Of a stretch of DNA of 9,923 bases, positions 5,639 through 9,923 are shown piece by piece; positions within the stretch are counted from its first letter, which is position 1; each line of letters opens with the position of its first letter. The notes beneath the pieces are model-generated. The model ran no database searches, was not told where the DNA came from, and saw only the letters and a list, made by a program, of their open reading frames with translations. The translations under genes were made by a program, and so were the position numbers. The stretch comes from Pseudomonadota bacterium (lineage in GTDB: Bacteria > Desulfobacterota > Desulfobacteria > Desulfobacterales > RPRI01): NCBI GenBank assembly GCA_018830925.1, contig JAHJRK010000073.1:1-9923 (forward strand). Direction: 5' to 3'.

Positions 5639-6805
5639 TTGAAACTGAAAAACAATACAAATACCGAATATAAAGGCTTCGAACAGGGACCGATCCGGCC
5701 TCCAAGCGAAGCATACAGCCTTTTAATAAGGGTGACAAGAAATTGCCCATGGAACCGCTGCGCCTTCTGCCCCGTCTATAAGAGATCCAATTTTTCCCTC
5801 CGGCCTGTGGAACATGTTATAAAAGATATTGATACTGTTCACAAACATATCACAGCATTGCTGAAACTTGCGGATAAATCGAGCCAAAAAGGCCGGGTTG
5901 AGATAGATACAGGCAGCCTGAAAATTATCCCGGAAGAAAGACAGGCCTTCAATGCCGCATACCACTGGATGGCATTCGGAATGAAATCGATATTTATTCA
6001 GGATGCAAACAGCCTGATACTGAAACCATCGGATCTTATTGAAATTCTTAATTATCTCAACAATTGCTTCCCCAAGACGGAAAGAATAACATCGTATGCA
6101 AGATCACATACACTCGCAAGAATAAGTGACAGCGACCTTTCCGCGATAAGGGCGGCCGGGTTAAACAGGATACATATAGGCCTTGAATCAGGATCGGACA
6201 AAGTTCTGGAACTGGTAAAAAAAGGGGTGTCAAAAGAGACCCAGATAAAGGCAGGACAAAAGGCAAAAAAAGCCGGATTTGAACTTTCCGAATATGTCAT
6301 GCCGGGACTCGGCGGCGCAGGTTTATCAAGGGAACATGCCATAGAGACTGCGGACGCATTGAACAAAATAAATCCCGATTTTATAAGGCTGCGAACCCTT
6401 GCAATTCCTGAAAATATCGGACTCTATAACGAATACAAAGCCGGCCGTTTTGAAAAATGCACCGACCTGATGATGGCAAAAGAGATTCTTCTCTTTATAG
6501 AAAATTTAAACGGTATAACAAGCATGATCAAAAGCGACCATATTTTAAACCTGTTTGAAGATGTTGAAGGAAAACTGCCGCAGGACAAAGAAAAAATAAT
6601 GAGTGTTCTGCGTTCATTTCTCGATATGCCGCAGGAGCAGCAGATTAAATACCAGATCGGGAGGCGGCTTGGAATATTTTCACGCCTTGCCGATATGAAA
6701 AATCCGATCAGGCTTGAAAATGCTGAAAACGCGTGTATAAGATTTGGAATAACTCCCGATAATGTCGATAAAACGGTTGATGAACTGATGCAAAGATTTG
6801 TATAA
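5639..6805 (+). CDS. Radical SAM protein of unknown function with CX4CX2C motif
   Basis: This 388-residue protein probably binds a [4Fe-4S] cluster and S-adenosylmethionine and makes a 5'-deoxyadenosyl radical; the substrate is unknown. The cluster motif is RNCPWNRCAFCPVY with Cys36, Cys41 and Cys44, a CX4CX2C spacing rather than the usual CX3CX2C. Later features fit a radical SAM TIM-barrel: IFIQDAN (118-124), YARSHTLAR (about 152-160), RIHIGLESGSDKVL (about 177-190) and a YVMPGLGG segment (about 219-226). The C-terminal ~130 residues are helical and charged, with no recognised domain or extra Cys cluster. The start must be TTG 5639, preceded by AAGGAA at 8 nt, because the next in-frame ATG lies far beyond the Cys motif. 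It stands between a pseudogene and the kor operon, with a heptad-filled gap of 183 bp before korD. The neighbourhood gives no substrate clue. Confidence 0.85.
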   Translation: MKLKNNTNTEYKGFEQGPIRPPSEAYSLLIRVTRNCPWNRCAFCPVYKRSNFSLRPVEHVIKDIDTVHKHITALLKLADKSSQKGRVEIDTGSLKIIPEERQAFNAAYHWMAFGMKSIFIQDANSLILKPSDLIEILNYLNNCFPKTERITSYARSHTLARISDSDLSAIRAAGLNRIHIGLESGSDKVLELVKKGVSKETQIKAGQKAKKAGFELSEYVMPGLGGAGLSREHAIETADALNKINPDFIRLRTLAIPENIGLYNEYKAGRFEKCTDLMMAKEILLFIENLNGITSMIKSDHILNLFEDVEGKLPQDKEKIMSVLRSFLDMPQEQQIKYQIGRRLGIFSRLADMKNPIRLENAENACIRFGITPDNVDKTVDELMQRFV

Positions 6806-6822
6806 GGAAAGTAGTCAGGGAT

Positions 6823-6889
6823 TGGTTTGTGGTTTCTGGTTTGTAGTTTCTGGTTAAACCATAAACTGGAGACCAGCAACCATAAACTA
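6823..6889 (+). other. Long near-perfect RNA hairpin
   Basis: Positions 6823-6853 pair with 6889-6859 with only three mismatches (6850/6862, 6843/6869, 6835/6877) and four G-U pairs, around a loop of about five nucleotides. It begins 17 nt after the radical SAM stop. It arises because TGGTTTY heptads are followed by their complements, ACCAKAA heptads. No T-run follows, so it is not a classical terminator; it may act in RNA processing or stability. Confidence 0.7.
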
Positions 6890-6983
6890 TATTCGATGTC
6901 CGATATTCGATATTCGATGTCCTAAATTCGATATTCGGCTTTTGGTGTACGAAATTCGAACCATAAACAATAAACCAGGAACC
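6823..6983 (+). repeat. Heptad repeat tract between radical SAM gene and korD
   Basis: Twenty-three 7-bp units keep one phase over 161 bp. The first five are TGGTTTG-type (6823-6857), followed by ACCATAA-type (6858-6885), TCGATAT-type (6893-6934) and finally ATAAACC (6970) and AGGAACC (6977). The last unit carries the AGGA used as the korD ribosome-binding site, 8 nt before ATG 6989. No clear promoter was found in it. Confidence 0.85.
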
Positions 6984-6988
6984 AATGT

Positions 6989-7192
6989 ATGGCGAAACCT
7001 AAACTGAAAGAACATCTGATAAACAGGAACTGGTGCAAAGGATGCGGAATCTGTGTCCATTTCTGCCCGAAAAAAGTGCTTGAACTCGATTCCGAAGAGA
7101 AAGCTTTTGCGGCACGCCCGCAGGACTGCATAGCCTGCAAACTTTGCGAATTAAGATGCCCTGATCTTGCAATAGAAATAATAACCGAATAA
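6989..7192 (+). CDS. korD: 2-oxoacid:ferredoxin oxidoreductase, delta (ferredoxin-like) subunit
   Basis: This 67-residue protein carries two four-cysteine sets, Cys16/19/22/26 (CKGCGICVHFCP) and Cys47/50/53/57 (CIACKLCELRCP), so it should bind two [4Fe-4S] clusters. Its job is to carry electrons from the thiamine-containing alpha/beta core to ferredoxin. The ATG at 6989 has AGGA 8 nt upstream; another ATG at 6985 is out of frame. The stop is 9 nt before korA, and the stop region AATAAGG supplies the korA ribosome-binding site. It heads a D-A-B-C operon. As a lone sequence it would be called a generic ferredoxin; the context makes it a subunit. Confidence 0.88.
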   Translation: MAKPKLKEHLINRNWCKGCGICVHFCPKKVLELDSEEKAFAARPQDCIACKLCELRCPDLAIEIITE

Positions 7193-7201
7193 GGCCATCA
7201 T

Positions 7202-8353
7202 ATGAATGAAAAGATTATAAAATTTGTCCAGGGAAACGAAGCATGCGTGGAAGCGGCATTATATGCCGGGCTCAATTTTTTTGCCGGCTATCCGATAACG
7301 CCTTCTACGGAAATAGCCGAAACCCTTTCGGCAAGGCTTCCTCAGACAGGCGGGAAATTTGTTCAGATGGAAGATGAAATAGCCTCCATGTGCGCGATCA
7401 TAGGCGCCTCTCTGACAGGAAATAAAGTTATGACGGCAACAAGCGGTCCGGGGTTCTCTCTCATGCAGGAGGCTCTTGGCTATGCGGTCATGGCTGAAAT
7501 ACCCTGTGTGATAGTAAATGTTCAGCGCGGAGGGCCTTCCACAGGCAATCCGACGCATGTAAGCCAGGGAGATGTAAATCAGGCAAGATGGGGAACTCAC
7601 GGCGACCACGCTATTATAACTCTGACGGCCTCGAATCACCAGGATGTATTCTCCATAACAGTCGATGCATTCAACATGGCCGAAACGTACAGGACACCCG
7701 TTATTCTTCTTTTCGATGAAGTCATAGGGCATATGCGGGAACGACTTGTAATGCCTGAAAAGGGAGAGCTTCCTCTTGTTGAAAGGCTCAAGACCTCCGT
7801 AAAAAGAGGAGTCGATTACCATCCCTATCTCCCCAGGGAAGACGGACGCCTCCCCATGTCCGATTTCGGCGGTATTCACAGGTATAATGTCACCGGACTT
7901 TTTCACGACATGTGGGGATTTCCTTCAAGTGATCCGGCTATTGTTCATGGGCTTCTCCGCCATCTTGCCGACAAGATAATGAACAACGAAAACAGCATCG
8001 CAAGATATAAGGAGTATTTCCTTGAAGACGCCAGGACTATCCTTATCTCCTACGGATCTTCCGCCCGTTCGGCCCTTCACGTGGTAAAAAACAGGAGAGC
8101 AAGGGGAGAGAGCCTGGGGCTTCTTGAGCTTCAGACCCTGTGGCCGTTCCCCGCCGACATTGTCCGTGAAAAATGCGAAGACGCGAAATGCGTGATTGTG
8201 GTTGAAATGAACATGGGTCAGGTTCTGCAGCAGGTTAAAGCGGCTGTCGACAATCCTGAAAAAGTATTTCTTGCAAACCGCATAGACGGCGTCCTGATAA
8301 ATCCGACCGATATAAGAAACATAATGCGGCTCATCCAGGGTAAGGGAGTATAG
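7202..8353 (+). CDS. korA: 2-oxoglutarate (2-oxoacid):ferredoxin oxidoreductase, alpha subunit
   Basis: This 383-residue alpha subunit forms the active core with KorB and belongs to the enzyme that turns a 2-oxoacid plus CoA into acyl-CoA, CO2 and reduced ferredoxin. The N-terminal pyrimidine-binding domain (about 10-240) has FAGYPITPSTE (27-37) with the conserved substrate-loop Thr, QMEDEIASM (55-63), ATSGPGFSLM (79-88) and RGGPSTGNPT (109-118). A smaller transketolase C-terminal-like domain follows (about 250-350). There is no fused gamma domain, which is instead the separate korC. AAGG lies 7 nt before the ATG. The family includes enzymes for 2-oxoglutarate, pyruvate and branched-chain 2-oxoacids. 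The gene order and split subunits favour 2-oxoglutarate, but substrate cannot be read with certainty. Any function would be strictly or mainly anaerobic, for example a reductive or ferredoxin-linked TCA cycle. Confidence 0.88.
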   Translation: MNEKIIKFVQGNEACVEAALYAGLNFFAGYPITPSTEIAETLSARLPQTGGKFVQMEDEIASMCAIIGASLTGNKVMTATSGPGFSLMQEALGYAVMAEIPCVIVNVQRGGPSTGNPTHVSQGDVNQARWGTHGDHAIITLTASNHQDVFSITVDAFNMAETYRTPVILLFDEVIGHMRERLVMPEKGELPLVERLKTSVKRGVDYHPYLPREDGRLPMSDFGGIHRYNVTGLFHDMWGFPSSDPAIVHGLLRHLADKIMNNENSIARYKEYFLEDARTILISYGSSARSALHVVKNRRARGESLGLLELQTLWPFPADIVREKCEDAKCVIVVEMNMGQVLQQVKAAVDNPEKVFLANRIDGVLINPTDIRNIMRLIQGKGV

Positions 8354-8355
8354 AT

Positions 8356-9159
8356 ATGGCGATAAAAGATTATATCAGAGAAAGATTCTTTCCCCACATG
8401 TGGTGTCCGGGATGCGGCCATGGCATAGTGTTAAACGGCCTGATAAGAGCCGTGGAAGAACTCGGGATAAATAAAAACGACATAGTAATGGTTTCAGGCA
8501 TCGGCTGCTCTTCGAGGATTTCAGGCTATCTTGACTTTCATACCCTCCATACGATTCACGGCCGGGCGCTTCCATTTGCAACAGGCATAAAAATGAGCAG
8601 GCCCGAATTGAATCTTCTTGTTCCCATGGGAGACGGTGACGCGCTCGCCATAGGCGGAAACCACTTCATTCACGCAGCGCGCCGGAATATAGATATGACT
8701 GCAATCGTCATGAACAACCGGATTTACGGCATGACGGGAGGGCAATATTCGCCCCTTTCCGGTTACGGAACCCTTGCAACAACAGCTCCCTATACGAATA
8801 TCGACCATTCCTTTGATGTGGTTAAGCTTGCCGCGGCAGCAGGCGCCACATTCGTGGCCCGTTCTACCGCGTACCATGTCCAGCAGTTGACGGACGTAAT
8901 AAAGCAGGCCATAACCCACAAAGGTTTTTCGGTTGTAGAGATTCTCTCCCAGTGCCCGACTTACTTCGGAAGAAAAAACAAGGAGGGCAGCGCCGTTGAT
9001 ATGATGGAACGCATGAAGGATATCACCACTCCGATTGGTTCTAAAGCAAAGAAAGAGAATCCCGACCTCATCGAGCGCGGAGTTTTCGTCAACGAGGATA
9101 AACCTGAATATTGCAGCGAGTACAACAAAATCATCGAAAGAGCGATGAAAGGGAATTGA
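8356..9159 (+). CDS. korB: 2-oxoglutarate (2-oxoacid):ferredoxin oxidoreductase, beta subunit
   Basis: This 267-residue subunit binds thiamine diphosphate and the proximal [4Fe-4S] cluster. The thiamine-binding motif starts at MGDGDALAIGG (91-101) and ends at Asn120-Asn121, with the conserved IYGMTGGQYSP following. Cys17 and Cys20 (WCPGCGHG), Cys51 (GIGCSSR) and Cys200 (SQCPTYFGR) are the expected cluster ligands. HGRALPFATGIK (68-79) is also typical. Length is normal for a free-standing beta subunit. AAGGGAG lies 7 nt before the ATG, and only 2 nt separate the korA stop from the start, so translation is probably coupled. Confidence 0.9.
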   Translation: MAIKDYIRERFFPHMWCPGCGHGIVLNGLIRAVEELGINKNDIVMVSGIGCSSRISGYLDFHTLHTIHGRALPFATGIKMSRPELNLLVPMGDGDALAIGGNHFIHAARRNIDMTAIVMNNRIYGMTGGQYSPLSGYGTLATTAPYTNIDHSFDVVKLAAAAGATFVARSTAYHVQQLTDVIKQAITHKGFSVVEILSQCPTYFGRKNKEGSAVDMMERMKDITTPIGSKAKKENPDLIERGVFVNEDKPEYCSEYNKIIERAMKGN

Positions 9160-9161
9160 AC

Positions 9162-9707
9162 ATGGAAAGAATCAGGATGGTATTTTCAGGTTCGGGCGGA
9201 CAGGGCGTGATCACCGCCGCAATAATAATCGCTGAAGCCGCAGTGCTTCATGAAAATCTTGTAGCTGTACAATCCCAGTCGTACGGAGCCGAGGCAAGAG
9301 GCGGCTCGACAAGGTCCGACGTTCTCATATCCGATACCGAAATCAATTTTCCCAAAGTAACCCATCCCAATCTTCTCGTCTGCCTGACCCAGGAGGCATA
9401 CAATAAGTTTTCACCGATTATCCGCCCGGGAGGGTTTCTCATCACCGATACCCGTTATGTCAAAACACATAAAAAAGTGGCTGCGCGCCAGAGAGAGCTT
9501 CCTCTGTATCAGACGGTAATGGACGAAATAGGAAAGCCTGTTGTTCTGAATATATGCATGCTTGGAGCGGTGATCGGCATGATAGAAATCGTAAGACCTG
9601 AATCCATCATGAAGGTCATTGAAACAAGAATACCGCCCGGCCTGATCGATATAAACAGGAAAGCCCTTGAACTGGGGATAAAACTGGGGAAACCGTTTAA
9701 GGGATGA
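9162..9707 (+). CDS. korC: 2-oxoglutarate (2-oxoacid):ferredoxin oxidoreductase, gamma subunit
   Basis: This 181-residue subunit belongs to the POR/KOR gamma family, which helps bind CoA in the assembled complex. It opens with the glycine-rich VFSGSGGQGV (7-16) and carries the conserved SQSYGAEARGGSTRSDVLIS segment (about 38-57), followed by the typical FPKVTHPNLLVCLTQEAY. I chose ATG 9162 rather than the in-frame ATG at 9111. It has an AAAGGG ribosome-binding site 8 nt upstream, starts 2 nt after the korB stop, and places the family's N-terminus at residue 1. The longer form would overlap korB by 49 nt and add a hydrophilic tail. It is the last kor gene; a heptad repeat tract starts 9 nt after its stop and no terminator is seen. 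Confidence 0.9.
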   Translation: MERIRMVFSGSGGQGVITAAIIIAEAAVLHENLVAVQSQSYGAEARGGSTRSDVLISDTEINFPKVTHPNLLVCLTQEAYNKFSPIIRPGGFLITDTRYVKTHKKVAARQRELPLYQTVMDEIGKPVVLNICMLGAVIGMIEIVRPESIMKVIETRIPPGLIDINRKALELGIKLGKPFKG

Positions 9708-9716
9708 ACTGTGTCA

Positions 9717-9856
9717 GGCGAGAGGCATGAGGCGAGAGGCTGAAGAGGAAAAACAGTGACCGGTGATCAGTTATCAGTAATCAGGGGTCGGGGATCGGTC
9801 ATCAGTGATCAGTAATCAATTACCAGATATCAGGAACAAGAAACCAGGAACCAGTC
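9717..9856 (+). repeat. Heptad repeat tract between korC and hemW
   Basis: Twenty consecutive 7-bp units are in perfect phase over 140 bp. They begin with GGCGAGA (9717, 9731), GGCATGA (9724) and GGCTGAA (9738). They pass into ATCAGTT (9766), ATCAGTA (9773, 9808), ATCAGTG (9801) and variants, and end with ACCAGGA (9843) and ACCAGTC (9850). The tract starts 9 nt after the korC stop and ends within 3 nt of the first codon recognisable as HemW. Its end matches the pre-korD sequence: ACCAGGAACCA occurs in both. Confidence 0.9.
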
Positions 9857-9923
9857 CCGCCGGGATTTATATCCATATCCCATTCTGCGTAAGAAAATGC
9901 CATTATTGTGATTTTTATTCCAT
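9805..9923 (+). CDS. hemW: HemW-like radical SAM protein, N-terminal fragment cut by window edge
   Basis: From 9859 the frame reads AGIYIHIPFCVRKCHYCDFYS, essentially the N-terminus of HemW (formerly called oxygen-independent coproporphyrinogen III oxidase-like), a heme chaperone. The CX3CX2C radical SAM motif is at CVRKCHYC. HemW usually begins one to a few residues before GIYIHIPFC, but no ATG, GTG or TTG is found there; the codon expected to be Met is AGT at 9853. The only in-frame start downstream of the TAA at 9778-9780 is GTG 9805, inside the heptad tract, which I give as the left boundary with low confidence. The gene may use a rare start, have lost its start codon, or carry a sequence error. 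It runs off the right edge, so the rest of the protein is unseen. Confidence 0.75.
   Translation, partial: MISNQLPDIRNKKPGTSPAGIYIHIPFCVRKCHYCDFYS

Noticed and set aside
6942..6975. Possible promoter TTGGTG-N16-TAAACA before korD
   Set aside because: Both boxes are weak and are just heptad words that also occur upstream of asd.
7259..7906. Minus-strand open frame of 215 codons inside korA
   Set aside because: It lies wholly antisense to the conserved pyrimidine-binding domain of korA and shows no motif of its own.
9111..9161. Upstream in-frame ATG for korC
   Set aside because: It overlaps korB by 49 nt and adds 17 hydrophilic residues, while ATG 9162 has a good ribosome-binding site and matches the family N-terminus.
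6989..9707. korDABC as a novel redox system
   Set aside because: All four subunits have standard length, motifs and order for a 2-oxoacid:ferredoxin oxidoreductase; only the exact substrate is uncertain.
9717..9856. CRISPR array
   Set aside because: The repeats are contiguous 7-mers with no spacers and no near-identical 25-40 bp repeats, and no cas gene is near.

Overview
The window looks like a chromosomal segment of an anaerobic bacterium, most likely a Desulfobacterota (deltaproteobacterial) lineage. That placement is inference from gene content: a four-subunit 2-oxoacid:ferredoxin oxidoreductase, a short PSD-A type phosphatidylserine decarboxylase beside pssA and leuB/asd, and a GxxExxY-family relic. 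All complete genes are core metabolism, envelope or redox genes. No phage, defence island, rRNA or tRNA was seen.

Layout. Positions 1-5064 are read on the minus strand, in transcription order: mltG (murein transglycosylase), psd and pssA (overlapping genes making phosphatidylethanolamine), a leuB-type beta-decarboxylating dehydrogenase, and asd (aspartate semialdehyde dehydrogenase). Positions 5065-5638 are a divergent gap holding hairpins, repeat sequence, a good sigma70-like promoter and a decayed GxxExxY gene. Positions 5639-9923 are read on the plus strand: a radical SAM protein of unknown function with a CX4CX2C cluster motif, then korD-korA-korB-korC, then the first ~20 recognisable codons of hemW, cut by the window edge.

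How the genes work together. psd and pssA are consecutive phospholipid steps with a TAATG overlap, behind a TTGACA-N18-TATAAA promoter. leuB and asd serve leucine and aspartate-family amino acid synthesis. korDABC encodes one enzyme complex that converts a 2-oxoacid (probably 2-oxoglutarate) plus CoA to acyl-CoA, CO2 and reduced ferredoxin.

The most unusual content lies between genes. Five intergenic stretches (1-29, 1066-1163, 5120-5259, 6823-6983, 9717-9856) are degenerate tandem repeats with a strict 7-bp period, built from a few related word types (GGCGAGA, TTCGATA, AACCATA and ATCAGTA classes). They run from the stop codon of one gene almost to the start codon of the next, keep the same orientation relative to the downstream gene, and appear to supply Shine-Dalgarno-like sequence. 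One forms a ~67-nt near-perfect RNA hairpin, one carries a 28-nt (4 x 7) hairpin insert, and one runs into hemW where no ordinary start codon is visible.
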